Shown here: piece after piece, positions 1-8,367 of the stretch | Layout: the number at the start of each line of letters is the position of its first letter | Position numbering within the stretch: position 1 is the stretch's first letter | Source: Pollutimonas bauzanensis_A | Lineage (GTDB): Bacteria > Pseudomonadota > Gammaproteobacteria > Burkholderiales > Burkholderiaceae_B | Direction of reading: 5' to 3' | DNA: 64,000 bases | Assembly (NCBI RefSeq): GCF_040393045.1 | Contig: NZ_JBEBUX010000003.1 | Location: forward strand, 6,380-70,379 | Program-made: the position numbers and the translations under genes | The notes under the pieces: model-generated | Seen by the model: only the letters and a program-made list of their open reading frames with translations | Told to the model about the DNA's origin: nothing | The model's database searches: none

Positions 1-1168
1 CCGTGCCCGATTCAGGCGACCACGCTTGCTCGCAGTGGCCCCATGCGACAGCCAGGCGTGGCGCGTGCTGTTCAAGCAATCCACGAAACTCGGCGAGCGA
101 CACCGTGACTTTGGCCTGCTTGCGCCAAAGCGCGTCTATGGCCGCCCGTCCTGACGCTTCTGGTATGCCGCCTGCGCATCCTCCTGCCAGCAATGCCTGG
201 CCCAGGTCTGCGGGCGCACAATATTTTCTTTGCGCAAACAGCGCCAAGATGCGCAACCAGGCGAGCGCCGCGCGAACGAGCGGCCATTCCGACAACGGCC
301 GCGCCACGGCAATGTTGTAGGGAACCTGCCGGCCTTGCGCATCGGTTCCGAGTGCCGCGCGCAAGCTACGATGCGCCAGGACGACGTCGGCTTCCAGCCG
401 CGCCGCCACAATCGCAAAGCGCCCCTCCGGATGCTGTTGTAATTTTCCAGCGGCCCACTGCGCCGCCATGCGCCACTCCGCATCCGGGTCGGGAGCAATC
501 ACGCGTCGCGCATGGCTCTCCGCTCGCGCTCCGGCTTCCAGGGACAACACCTCAATACCTTGTTCCTGCAGCGCGTCCAGCAAACTGGACAAACGCGGTG
601 AAATCTCGTTAAACCCGGCGAGCACCAGATTGGCAAAAGGCAGGACCAGCAAACCATCACGGATGGCGCTATGAATACGTTCGTAGGCAAGATTGCTGTC
701 TTCAAGATCCATTTCGGCCAGCATCATCCGATAATCCCTGCGCCAGACCATGAAGCGCTGGTAATCAGTGGTTTCCACTTCTGGAATCACGTTGATGCGC
801 CACTCATCCAATAGCTGGTCGGCTTGTGCCGCTAGCCTGGCGGCCTGGGAAACATCCAGCAAGACGTGATCAGACTCTGCGTCCGCAATGACCCTCTGCC
901 ACAGAAACTGCGAGCCGAATGCATCAACGGTATGCGACGCCAGCTGTGCCTCGGGAACAAACGACAATTGATCGGCGATTCGCGCCAGCCAACCCGACAA
1001 GGGCACGATATCGGGCACCGCCATGACACGCCGCGTATCGCTTAAGCTGGCCGACAACTCAGCCAGAATACGGCGAGCATGCCGGTTATTGACCGTCAGG
1101 ATCAAGGCGTCATCCGGATTCAGGCCGGCAAGGTCATCCAGGGAGACGGAGGCGAAGGTATCAATCAT
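1..1168 (-). CDS. RecB/AddB-like repair nuclease (PD-(D/E)XK family), 5' part, runs off left edge
   Basis: A reading frame open from an ATG at 1168 to base 1 gives 389 residues with no stop. The translation has the helical style of AddB/RecB-type proteins, with phrases such as 'LTVNNRHARRI' near the start and 'LPFANLVLAGFNEISP' further in. It resembles the betaproteobacterial 'probable DNA repair protein' family (TIGR03623 as I recall it), whose PD-(D/E)XK nuclease domain lies at the C-terminus, which is outside this window. In related genomes a UvrD-type helicase gene follows, so a nuclease-helicase pair is expected to the left. It diverges from modE across about 75 nt. The family call is inference from overall similarity; the catalytic part is not visible. 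Confidence 0.6.
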   Translation of the reverse strand, partial: MIDTFASVSLDDLAGLNPDDALILTVNNRHARRILAELSASLSDTRRVMAVPDIVPLSGWLARIADQLSFVPEAQLASHTVDAFGSQFLWQRVIADAESDHVLLDVSQAARLAAQADQLLDEWRINVIPEVETTDYQRFMVWRRDYRMMLAEMDLEDSNLAYERIHSAIRDGLLVLPFANLVLAGFNEISPRLSSLLDALQEQGIEVLSLEAGARAESHARRVIAPDPDAEWRMAAQWAAGKLQQHPEGRFAIVAARLEADVVLAHRSLRAALGTDAQGRQVPYNIAVARPLSEWPLVRAALAWLRILALFAQRKYCAPADLGQALLAGGCAGGIPEASGRAAIDALWRKQAKVTVSLAEFRGLLEQHAPRLAVAWGHCEQAWSPESGT

Positions 1169-1244
1169 AGTTCCAGGTGCTTGCAACAGTCGCGGGCAAA
1201 TCGACAAGAACCTCATTCTAACGACTATGACTTACACTTATATT

Positions 1245-2072
1245 ATGCCCACACAAAACAGTCCTCCCCCCATCCTTCCGGTAGAACTTAGCGGTTCGAT
1301 TTCGTTTCGTTCCGGGCAACAGAACTGGGGCAGCCAAAGACGCATGGCGTTGTTGCATGCTATCGGCCAGGAAGGCTCTATCAGCGCCGCCGCGAAAAAA
1401 ATCGGCCTCAGCTACAAGGCAGCGTGGGACGCCGTGGACACCATGAACAATCTGGCGGGCGAACCATTGGTACTGCGATCGACGGGCGGCCATCGTGGCG
1501 GCGGCGCGACATTGACAGAAAGGGCTCGTGAACTCATACAGCTTTACCATGCCCTAAACCAAGAGCACGAACGTTTTATGGCCCAGCTGGCCAAGGCCAG
1601 TACGCAGTCAGCACAGAACCTGGAGCTTATCCAACACATGATGATCCAAACCTCGGCGCGCAACAAATTGCTTGGCATTGTCGACCACATCAAGCCTGGC
1701 GCTGTCAACGACGAGGTCACGCTGACCATAGGCGATGGGATACAGGTTATCGCCACCATCACCAGTGAAAGCGTGCAAAACCTGGGGCTTCATCCCGGCA
1801 AGCGGGCCTTGGCGTTTATTAAGGCGTCATCAGTTATCGTCGGAGCGCCGGGCGGCGACCTTAAACTTTCGGCGCGCAACCAGTTGCCGGGCCGCATCAG
1901 CCGAATTGTTCCCGGGGCGGTCAATGCCGAAGTCTGCATAGAACTGGAGTCAGGGCAAGTCATCGCGGCGATGGTCAGCCTTGAAAGCCTTGACTCCATG
2001 GGTCTGAAAGAAGAACAAGCGGCCTATGCGATTTTCAAGGCTTCCAGCGTTATGCTCGGCGTCCTCGACTGA
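1245..2072 (+). CDS. modE: Molybdate-responsive transcriptional regulator ModE
   Basis: About 275 residues. The N-terminal LysR-like winged helix includes 'GSISAAAKKIGLSYKAAWD', as in ModE. The C-terminal half carries two tandem Mop/TOBE molybdate-binding repeats, beginning 'TSARNKLLGIV' and 'LSARNQLPGRIS' and each ending in 'KASSV(I/M)(V/L)'. ModE dimers bind molybdate and then repress the modABC promoter. The frame stays open upstream into the divergent nuclease gene; ATG 1245 or ATG 1227 are plausible starts and neither has a clear ribosome binding site. The gene faces modC tail to tail and their coding ends overlap by 49 nt, so transcripts of the two are partly antisense. The function is secure; the start is not. 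Confidence 0.9.
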   Translation: MPTQNSPPPILPVELSGSISFRSGQQNWGSQRRMALLHAIGQEGSISAAAKKIGLSYKAAWDAVDTMNNLAGEPLVLRSTGGHRGGGATLTERARELIQLYHALNQEHERFMAQLAKASTQSAQNLELIQHMMIQTSARNKLLGIVDHIKPGAVNDEVTLTIGDGIQVIATITSESVQNLGLHPGKRALAFIKASSVIVGAPGGDLKLSARNQLPGRISRIVPGAVNAEVCIELESGQVIAAMVSLESLDSMGLKEEQAAYAIFKASSVMLGVLD

Positions 2073-2761
2073 TTCAGCGCCAATTGTTCCGGATGGCAGT
2101 TGCCAACTATCTTGCCATTTTCGATTTTGTAGACCTCGTCAGCCAATGCCACCACATCAGCGGGATCATGGGTAATCAGAATGGTGGGGATTTCCAGTCG
2201 GGCTTGCAGCGCAGCCAGCTCGGCACGCATTTTTGTCCGCAGATCCGCATCCAGCGCAGCCAAGGGTTCGTCCAGCACCAACAGCCGGGGCTCTACGGCC
2301 AAGGCCCTGGCCAGTGCAACGCGTTGTTTTTGCCCCCCTGATATTTCAGCAGGATAGCTATGCAAGATAGCGTCCAGTTCGAAAGCATCGATCCAGCGCC
2401 GTGCGGCTTCGGGCAAGACGTGGCGCCGCAAATTAAGCCAGCCCTTTTTCAAGCCAAAACCAATATTCTGCGCCACGGTCAAGTGGGGAAACAAGCCATA
2501 GTCTTGTTGCAGGTAAGCCAGCTTCCTGTCCTGAGGCACAAGAAATATGTCACGGCTTGAGTTATATAACGTTGATCCACCGATATCGATATGACCGCTA
2601 TCCGGGCGCAACAAACCGGCAATGGCCTGGACGGTCAGCGTTTTGCCTGAACCCGACGGCCCGAACAACGCAATGCGAGATGACGACGTTGCAATGGCAA
2701 TGTCCAGCACAAATTCCCGATTGCCGGAAAACACCTGCCTTTTTATGTGTATCTGGATCAT
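2024..2761 (-). CDS. modC: Molybdate ABC transporter ATP-binding protein ModC, short form
   Basis: 245 residues with a complete ABC ATPase: Walker A 'GPSGSGKT' at residues 34-41, Q-loop 'YLQQDYGLFP' near 83-92, signature 'ISGGQKQR' at 140-147, Walker B 'LLVLDEP' at 160-166, and an H-loop 'LITHDP'. It powers molybdate import through ModB. E. coli ModC is about 350 residues because it has a C-terminal molybdate-binding Mop/TOBE domain; here that domain is absent, so intracellular molybdate sensing would rest on ModE. The start overlaps the end of modB by 4 nt, which fits translational coupling. The 3' end overlaps modE by 49 nt. Confidence 0.93.
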   Translation of the reverse strand: MIQIHIKRQVFSGNREFVLDIAIATSSSRIALFGPSGSGKTLTVQAIAGLLRPDSGHIDIGGSTLYNSSRDIFLVPQDRKLAYLQQDYGLFPHLTVAQNIGFGLKKGWLNLRRHVLPEAARRWIDAFELDAILHSYPAEISGGQKQRVALARALAVEPRLLVLDEPLAALDADLRTKMRAELAALQARLEIPTILITHDPADVVALADEVYKIENGKIVGNCHPEQLALNQSRTPSITLEALKIA

Positions 2762-3447
2762 AAGAGACGGCTTCCTGAGCCCGACATACGCGATCTGTCA
2801 GGCATTAGCTGTGTCGCGATCCACAGCACGGCAACACAGGTCAAAGAGGTTATCAACACGAGCATCAGCGCCAAGTCGTCATTGCCAGCCTGGACTGCTT
2901 CGTAGATGGAAATCGATAAGGTTTGTGTACGCCCGGGTATGCTGCCGGCGATCATCAGGGTAGCGCCAAATTCGCCCAAAGCCCGGGCAAAGGCAAGCAA
3001 TATCCCCGCTACAACGCCACGCAACGCCAGAGGCAACGTAACCCTGAAGAACACCCCGGCATTGCTGATTCCCAAGACCTTGGCGGCATCTTCCAGCGTA
3101 TGATCAACGCCTTCGAAAGCGGCACGCGCAGCCTTTAGCACCATCGGAAACGCTACCACCGTGGCGGCGATTACAGCGCCTTGCCAAGTGAAGACAAGCT
3201 GGATGCCCCATTGTTCAAGATATTGCCCAAGCCAGCCGCGACGCCCCAACAGCACCAAGAGGTAATAGCCAATGACGGTGGGAGGCAGCACCATGGGCAG
3301 CGTCAAGATGGAATCAACCAAGTCGCACCAGCGCGAGCGCCAACGGGACAAGCCGTAGGCAGTGGCAATCCCCAGGATCGCTGCAAAAAAGGCGGCCCAG
3401 CCGGCCACCTTCAAGGAAAGCAATAACGGAATGCTAAAACTGTTCAT
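2758..3447 (-). CDS. modB: Molybdate ABC transporter permease ModB
   Basis: 229 residues with about five or six hydrophobic segments and the inner-membrane permease (BPD) EAA-type loop around 'KVLGISNAGVFFRVTLPLALRGVVAG'. Phrases such as 'LPMVLPPTVIGYYLL' and 'ALGEFGATLMIAGSIPGRTQTL' are typical of molybdate and sulfate permeases. It forms the membrane channel that receives molybdate from ModA and is driven by ModC. It sits 11 nt after modA and overlaps modC by 4 nt, so modABC is one operon. Confidence 0.94.
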   Translation of the reverse strand: MNSFSIPLLLSLKVAGWAAFFAAILGIATAYGLSRWRSRWCDLVDSILTLPMVLPPTVIGYYLLVLLGRRGWLGQYLEQWGIQLVFTWQGAVIAATVVAFPMVLKAARAAFEGVDHTLEDAAKVLGISNAGVFFRVTLPLALRGVVAGILLAFARALGEFGATLMIAGSIPGRTQTLSISIYEAVQAGNDDLALMLVLITSLTCVAVLWIATQLMPDRSRMSGSGSRLL

Positions 3448-3458
3448 GCATGCACTGC

Positions 3459-4214
3459 TTACGGCTTGGCAAAGCCAAATTTAGCCAATACGGCTTGCCC
3501 CTCGGGCGAGTGAATATACGCCAGGAAGTCTGCCGCCTGGGCATGCCGCCCTTTGCGCTGGACCAAAGCAATGGGATACAGCACCGGCTCAGGAGAAGGC
3601 AGCTTTTCGATGACCTTGACCTTTTCCGGCATGATGGCCGCATCGGTGGCAAAAACGAAGCCTGCATCGACCTCGCCCCGCGCGACATAGTCCAGAACCT
3701 GCCGCACGTTTTGGCCCAGCACTTCACGTTGCTTGACCGCATCCCAGTCGCCTGAGTGTTCGAGCGTCGCCTTCGTGTAGCGGCCTACCGGCACAGTCGC
3801 CGGGTTGCCGAACGCAACGCGCTTGACGCTATCGGACTTCAGGTCGGCCAGCGATTGAATCTTCAGCGGATTATCAGCGGGTACGATAAAAACGACTTCG
3901 TTACGGACAAAATCCTTGCGTGACGCGACATCAATAACCTTGGCTTCGACGGCCTTGTCCATTGCTTTTTGATCAGCCGAGGCAAAGATATCCGTCGGGG
4001 CGCCGTTCACGATTTGCTGCACCAGCACATCAGACGCGGCGAAGCTCATCAATACCTTGGTATCTGGATGCGTTTGCTGGAACTTTACCGCCAGTTCGGT
4101 AAATGCGTTAGTCAGACTGGCCGCGGCAGACACCACGATATCTTCCGCTGACGCAGATGCGTTCCATCCCAGCATCGCGAAAAGCGCCGTTGCGACAAAC
4201 CGTTTGATTTTCAT
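3459..4214 (-). CDS. modA: Molybdate-binding periplasmic protein ModA
   Basis: 251 residues starting with a signal peptide cleaved near 'ASA|EDI' (residues 22-24). The mature part shows ModA hallmarks: 'VSAAASLTNAF', 'FAASDVLVQQI', 'GAPTDIFASAD' and a long type II periplasmic-binding fold ending 'VLAKFGFAKP'. It captures molybdate or tungstate in the periplasm for ModBC. It is the first gene of modABC. An 'AGGGGCAGGA' ribosome binding stretch lies just before the ATG and a ModE-like operator lies about 50 nt upstream. Confidence 0.94.
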   Translation of the reverse strand: MKIKRFVATALFAMLGWNASASAEDIVVSAAASLTNAFTELAVKFQQTHPDTKVLMSFAASDVLVQQIVNGAPTDIFASADQKAMDKAVEAKVIDVASRKDFVRNEVVFIVPADNPLKIQSLADLKSDSVKRVAFGNPATVPVGRYTKATLEHSGDWDAVKQREVLGQNVRQVLDYVARGEVDAGFVFATDAAIMPEKVKVIEKLPSPEPVLYPIALVQRKGRHAQAADFLAYIHSPEGQAVLAKFGFAKP

Positions 4215-4263
4215 TCCTGCCCCTGTTTGCTATCGAATATAAGGTTTACATGCTGCACAATCT

Positions 4264-4287
4264 CGTAATATATATACCTACATAACG
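4264..4287. promoter_or_regulatory. Candidate ModE operator upstream of modA
   Basis: An imperfect inverted repeat has outer half-sites CGTAATAT on the left and CTACATAACG on the right, 24 bp in total. This is very close in length and half-site sequence to the ModE-binding site known upstream of E. coli modA (CGTTATAT ... CATAACG as I recall it). It lies 50-73 nt before the modA ATG and contains a TATATT stretch that could act as a -10 element on the minus strand, so bound ModE would block RNA polymerase. The modE gene is two genes away. Confidence 0.65.
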
Positions 4288-4326
4288 ATAGTCAAATTCA
4301 TGGCCAGACCGGATGGATAGGATAAG

Positions 4327-5304
4327 ATGATGGTGGCCAGCCAAGCGCAACCCATACGGACGCCTTGCCACTCTATTTACTTAGCATCTACGGTCACGAC
4401 AACCTTGGTATTTCTACCCCCCGCTTCCATTGATACTTTTATCGACGCAATGTGGCTGGAAGACGGCCTGGCGGCAAACACGCTGTCGGCATATCGGCGC
4501 GACCTCGGTGCTTTTGCACGATGGCTGCACGAGAAAAAAGCCAAAGGGCTGGAACAAGCCGATGCTGCCGATATCCAGGATTGGTTTGTTGCCCGCCACC
4601 CAACCAGTAAAGCCACGACCGCCAATCGCCGCCTGGCTGCGCTAAGACGTTTCTACCTCTGGGCCATGCGCCACGGGCTGGTTGCCAAAGACCCTTGCCT
4701 GACCTTGCGCGCCGCAAAGCAGGCTGCACGTTTTCCCAAGACCTTATCGGAAGACCAGGTAGACGCCTTGATGCACGCGCCAGACGAGCGAAGCACCCTG
4801 GGCTTGCGCGACCGTGCCATGCTCGAAACCTTATACGCCACCGGCCTACGTGTCACCGAATTGATCAACCTGAACGTATTGGATGTCAGCCTTACGGAAG
4901 GCGTGGTCCGCGTCAACATGGGCAAAGGCGGAAAAGACCGACTGGTGCCGCTGGGCGCGGAAGCCCAACACTGGATAGACCTGTACTTGAAACAGGCGCG
5001 CCCCGAACTGCTGGGACCGCGCCGCTGCGATGCATTATTCGTTACTGCACGCGCCGCAGCCATGACACGCCAATCATTCTGGCTCATTGTAAAGAAGCAC
5101 GCCGTTCAGGCCGACATCCATACGCCGCTTTCACCCCATGTCGTACGGCACGCTTTTGCCACGCATTTGCTGAATCATGGCGCCGACCTGCGCGTGGTGC
5201 AGATGCTGCTGGGTCACGCCGACATTTCCACTACGCAGATATATACTCATGTGGCGCGCGAAAGGCTCAAAGCCCTACATGCCAAGCATCACCCGCGCGC
5301 TTGA
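4327..5304 (+). CDS. xerD: Site-specific tyrosine recombinase XerD
   Basis: 325 residues as drawn. An N-terminal core-binding domain ('WLEDGLAANTLSAYRRDL') is followed by the catalytic domain with R175 in 'ATGLRVTEL', the beta-hairpin lysine in 'MGKGGKDR', H271 and R274 in 'SPHVVRHAFATH', H297 in 'LLGHADIS' and the nucleophile Y306 in 'TTQIYTHV'. The protein ends 'HHPRA' as in E. coli XerD. With XerC it resolves chromosome dimers at dif. By alignment with the 298-residue E. coli protein the true start may be the TTG at 4405, which gives 299 residues; the ATG at 4327 has only a weak AGGAT upstream. Confidence 0.92.
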   Translation: MMVASQAQPIRTPCHSIYLASTVTTTLVFLPPASIDTFIDAMWLEDGLAANTLSAYRRDLGAFARWLHEKKAKGLEQADAADIQDWFVARHPTSKATTANRRLAALRRFYLWAMRHGLVAKDPCLTLRAAKQAARFPKTLSEDQVDALMHAPDERSTLGLRDRAMLETLYATGLRVTELINLNVLDVSLTEGVVRVNMGKGGKDRLVPLGAEAQHWIDLYLKQARPELLGPRRCDALFVTARAAAMTRQSFWLIVKKHAVQADIHTPLSPHVVRHAFATHLLNHGADLRVVQMLLGHADISTTQIYTHVARERLKALHAKHHPRA

Positions 5305-5346
5305 GTGCAACGACAGCCCCACCCTATTTGTTAAACACATCTCATC

Positions 5347-5841
5347 ATGGCAAAAGACAAACACGTATCAGAAACACCGGCAACGCAGTTTCTGAAGAAA
5401 AACAAAATAGCCTATAGCGAGCATCCCTACGATTATGTAGACCATGGCGGCGCCACCGAAGCCGCAAAACAACTGGGCCTGGACTTGCACCAAGTCGCCA
5501 AGACACTGATCATGGAAGACGAGAATGCTCGGCCCCTGATTGTCGTCATGCACGGCGACTGCGAAGTTTCCACCAAGAATCTGGCTCGTCAGATCGGCGC
5601 AAAAAAAGTCGCCCCCTGCACGCCCGATACGGCGCAAAAACATTCCGGCTATCTGGTAGGCGGCACATCGCCTTTTGCAACACGCAAGAAAATGCCGGTA
5701 TGGGTGGAGGCCGCTCTTTTAGAATATCCGGTTGTCTACCTGAACGGCGGACGGCGTGGGTATTTGATTGGCGTGCCAGCGTCAGCGCTGACTGGCTTGC
5801 TGGACGCAAAACCGGTGACTGTGGGATTAGCCAAAGGCTAA
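5347..5841 (+). CDS. ybaK: Cys-tRNA(Pro)/Cys-tRNA(Cys) deacylase YbaK
   Basis: 164 residues, the usual size of YbaK/EbsC. Conserved stretches include 'TPATQFLKKNKIAY', 'QVAKTLIMED', 'DCEVSTKNLAR' and 'GYLVGGTSPFATRKKMPV', the last being the signature loop of the YbaK subfamily. The enzyme hydrolyses Cys misattached to tRNA-Pro in trans with prolyl-tRNA synthetase. It lies 42 nt after xerD on the same strand and may be cotranscribed. No frame or length anomaly is visible. Confidence 0.92.
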   Translation: MAKDKHVSETPATQFLKKNKIAYSEHPYDYVDHGGATEAAKQLGLDLHQVAKTLIMEDENARPLIVVMHGDCEVSTKNLARQIGAKKVAPCTPDTAQKHSGYLVGGTSPFATRKKMPVWVEAALLEYPVVYLNGGRRGYLIGVPASALTGLLDAKPVTVGLAKG

Positions 5842-5897
5842 GGTCGATGCAACGGCAATTGCTTCAATAAAAAAAGCTTGCACTGTACAGAAATAGC

Positions 5898-5972
5898 TGG
5901 CGTCTCCAGCAGGAATCGAACCTGCAATCTTCCCTTAGGAGGGGAAAGTTATATCCATTTAACTATGGAGAC
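5898..5972 (-). tRNA. tRNA-Arg (anticodon CCU)
   Basis: A full cloverleaf folds on the minus strand. The acceptor pairs GTCTCCA with TGGAGAC, the discriminator is G and the CCA is encoded. The D-arm is GTTA/TAAC, the anticodon stem TTCCC/GGGAA encloses the loop CTCCTAA (anticodon CCT), the variable loop is GATT, and the T-arm is GCAGG-TTCGATT-CCTGC. It decodes AGG. A run of seven T on the minus strand (5869-5875) follows a weak hairpin and probably ends the transcript. Confidence 0.95.
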
Positions 5973-6010
5973 GCAAAACCGAAACCGGATTATAAGGCAG
6001 TCCGGAGAGA

Positions 6011-6043
6011 AAAAAGCCGAGGCGCACGCCCCGGCTTTTTTTT
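6011..6043 (-). terminator. Rho-independent terminator after the first Bug gene
   Basis: A GC-rich hairpin (AAGCCG / CGGCTT with inner GGC/GCC and one mismatch) is flanked by A-runs and T-runs on both sides, so it can work in both directions. It lies 18 nt past the stop of the minus-strand Bug gene that ends at 6061. Confidence 0.8.
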
Positions 6044-6060
6044 AAACGGCAATAAGTCGA

Positions 6061-7044
6061 CTATTCAAGCTTGATGTTGCCTTTGGCGACAACATCTTTA
6101 GCCCAATCGAATTGCTCTTTGATTTCCTTGCCGAACTCTTCTGGCGTGTTGCCGGAAGGTGCAGCGCCTTGCTTTTCAAGAGCTTCGATAACCTTGGGGT
6201 CTTTCAAAGCCACCACTGCCGCGTCACGCAACTTTTTAACGATTTCGGGTGGAGTGCCTTTAGGAGCAAGCAGACCATACCAGGCTGGCTGGTTAAGCTG
6301 AGGATAGCCCTCTTCTGCCAATGTAGGAACGTCTTTCAGGCTAGGAAGGCGCTCTGGCCATGCCACAGCCATTGCACGTAGGTTACCAGCCTGAATTTGG
6401 GCCATGGAGGAAGGCAAGTTGTCGAACATGATTTCGATTTGACCGCCAACAGCATCCGTCACTGCGGGACCCGAACCTTTGTAGGGCACGTGAACCGTAT
6501 CGGTGCCAGTCGCGAGCTTGAAGGCTTCGCCAAACAAGTGCAGCACCGAGCAAGTGCCCGAACTACCGTTGGAATACTTGCCCGGATTGTCTTTAAGCAC
6601 CTTCACAAATTCCTTGAAGTTTTTGGCAGGGAACTTGGGATTGACTTCGATAACGTTAGGCACGTTGGCAAAGTTGGTGACTGGAACGAAGTCCGTCAAC
6701 GCATCGTAGGGTAAATCGGTGGGACGGCAAGCTGGCAACACAGCTAGCGTGGATACTGTAGCGATCGACAAGGTGTAGCCGTCGGGTTTGGCACGCGCTG
6801 CTTCGGCTGCGCCGATAGCACCGCCTGCGCCGCCTTTGTTCTCGACGACGAACGTTTGGCCCAATTCCTGGCCCATGCGTTGCGTCACGATGCGAGCAAC
6901 GATATCGGTTGAACCGCCAGGCGCAAAAGGAACGATGACCCGAACAGGTTGGGTAGGATATTCGGCTGCATTCGCGGCGCCGAACACCGAAGCAACACCA
7001 GCAACCAGGGCTAACGCGGCGAATTTATTTCGAAATGGGACCAT
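6061..7044 (-). CDS. Bug/TctC-family tripartite tricarboxylate receptor (copy 1)
   Basis: 327 residues with a signal peptide cleaved near 'AANA|AEYP' (about residue 26). The mature part is a classic Bug receptor: 'YPTQPVRVIVPFAPGGSTDIVAR' near its start, 'VVENKGGAGGAIGAAEAARAKPDGYT', then 'PYKGSGPAVTD' and 'QPAWYGLLAPKGTPPEIV'. Such proteins bind carboxylates or other small organic ligands in the periplasm. No TctA/TctB permease genes lie nearby, so it is an orphan receptor, which is common in Alcaligenaceae. Two cysteines ('PACRP' and 'SGTCS') may form a disulfide. A GGAGAGAC ribosome binding site precedes the ATG. It lies 140 nt downstream of a close paralogue. Confidence 0.93.
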   Translation of the reverse strand: MVPFRNKFAALALVAGVASVFGAANAAEYPTQPVRVIVPFAPGGSTDIVARIVTQRMGQELGQTFVVENKGGAGGAIGAAEAARAKPDGYTLSIATVSTLAVLPACRPTDLPYDALTDFVPVTNFANVPNVIEVNPKFPAKNFKEFVKVLKDNPGKYSNGSSGTCSVLHLFGEAFKLATGTDTVHVPYKGSGPAVTDAVGGQIEIMFDNLPSSMAQIQAGNLRAMAVAWPERLPSLKDVPTLAEEGYPQLNQPAWYGLLAPKGTPPEIVKKLRDAAVVALKDPKVIEALEKQGAAPSGNTPEEFGKEIKEQFDWAKDVVAKGNIKLE

Positions 7045-7184
7045 AAGAAGTCTCTCCGTGAAAACATTTTATTTGAATAACCAGGCCTTTATTTTAGGCT
7101 AGGCTTATGCATGTCACTAGCAGAATAACAGCATTTAGTTACTGTTGTCTTATACGTATTATGCGTTACCAAGTACCAGAAGGA

Positions 7185-8174
7185 TTATTCGAACTTGAAG
7201 TTTTTCTGCGCCACTACGCCTTTGGCCCAGTCATATTGCTCTTTGATTTCCTTGGCGAATTCTTCCGGTGTATTACCAGACGGCGCAGCACCCTGCTTTT
7301 CCAAAGCCGCGATAACCTTGGGATCTTTCAATGCCACCACCGCGGCGTCGCGCAACTTGTTGACGATTTCAGGCGGTGTTCCCTTTGGCGCCAGCAAACC
7401 ATACCAAGCCGGCTGGTTCAATTGTGGGTAACCGAGTTCAGCCAGCGTAGCGACATCTTTGAGAGAGCCCATCCGCTGTGGTGCTGCAACAGCCAACGCA
7501 CGCAGGTTGCCTGCCTGGATCTGAGACATGGAGGAAGGGATATTGTCGAACAAGACCTCAACCTGCCCGCCGACGGTATCAACCACGGCCGGACCGGATC
7601 CCTTATAGGGAACATGAACAATATCTGTACCTGTCGCTAATTTAAAAGCCTCGCCAAACAAGTGGTTGATCGAGCAAGTGCCCGAGCTGCCATAAGAATA
7701 CTTGCCCGGATTGGCCTTAAGCACTTCTACGAACGTTTTGAAGTCCTTCGCAGGAAACTTGGGGTTGACTTCGATGACGTTGGGAACATTGGCAAAATTG
7801 GTCACAGGCACAAAGTCAGTCAACGGGTCATACGGCAGGTCCGTCGGACGGCAAGCAGGGTTAACAGCCAGTGTGGACACCGTCGCAATCGATAAGTTGT
7901 AGCCATCGGGCTTTGCACGTGCTGCCTCGGCAGCGCCAATCGCCCCGCCGGCCCCTGCTTTGTTCTCTACAACCATGGGCTGGCCAAGCTCTTGGGCCAT
8001 GCGCTGGCTGACAATACGTGCCACGATATCCGTTGAACCGCCTGGTGCGAAAGGCACCAATACGCGTATCGGCTGGGACGGATAATCAGCAGCATAAGCT
8101 GTGGCGCCGCCAAATACGGACGCCAGACCCACAGCGATGGCCAGTACGGAAAATTTCTTATTAAGTGCAACCAT
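7185..8174 (-). CDS. Bug/TctC-family tripartite tricarboxylate receptor (copy 2)
   Basis: 329 residues from the ATG at 8174. The frame is open 24 nt further up, but the GGAGAGAC ribosome binding site shared with the neighbouring copy and the aligned N-terminus ('MVALNKKF' against 'MVPFRNKF') favour 8174. The signal peptide is cleaved near 'AYA|ADYP'. The mature protein is about four-fifths identical by eye to copy 1, including the 'ACRPTDLPYD' and 'SSGTCS' cysteines, so the pair is a tandem duplication. Differences cluster in the region around the C-terminal lobe ('AAPQRMGSLKDVATLAELG'). The ligand is unknown. Confidence 0.93.
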   Translation of the reverse strand: MVALNKKFSVLAIAVGLASVFGGATAYAADYPSQPIRVLVPFAPGGSTDIVARIVSQRMAQELGQPMVVENKAGAGGAIGAAEAARAKPDGYNLSIATVSTLAVNPACRPTDLPYDPLTDFVPVTNFANVPNVIEVNPKFPAKDFKTFVEVLKANPGKYSYGSSGTCSINHLFGEAFKLATGTDIVHVPYKGSGPAVVDTVGGQVEVLFDNIPSSMSQIQAGNLRALAVAAPQRMGSLKDVATLAELGYPQLNQPAWYGLLAPKGTPPEIVNKLRDAAVVALKDPKVIAALEKQGAAPSGNTPEEFAKEIKEQYDWAKGVVAQKNFKFE

Positions 8175-8367
8175 CTGTCGTCTCTCCGGGAATTTCATAC
8201 AAAAAAGGGCCTCTGTTCAACAGTCCAAAGCCACTTTGCTGGCCGACAGAGTAGCATCTTCCATCAGCATTAACTTTGCTGATTAGGGCAAATATAAAGG
8301 CCTTTTTCGACTGAAATAAGCTTACGTCTAAAATAGCGGCCCGCCCTGTAATACCAGCCAAAGCCTC

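Noticed and set aside
6061..8174. Tripartite TctABC transporter operon
   Set aside because: Only receptor genes are present; no membrane TctA or TctB genes lie on either side.
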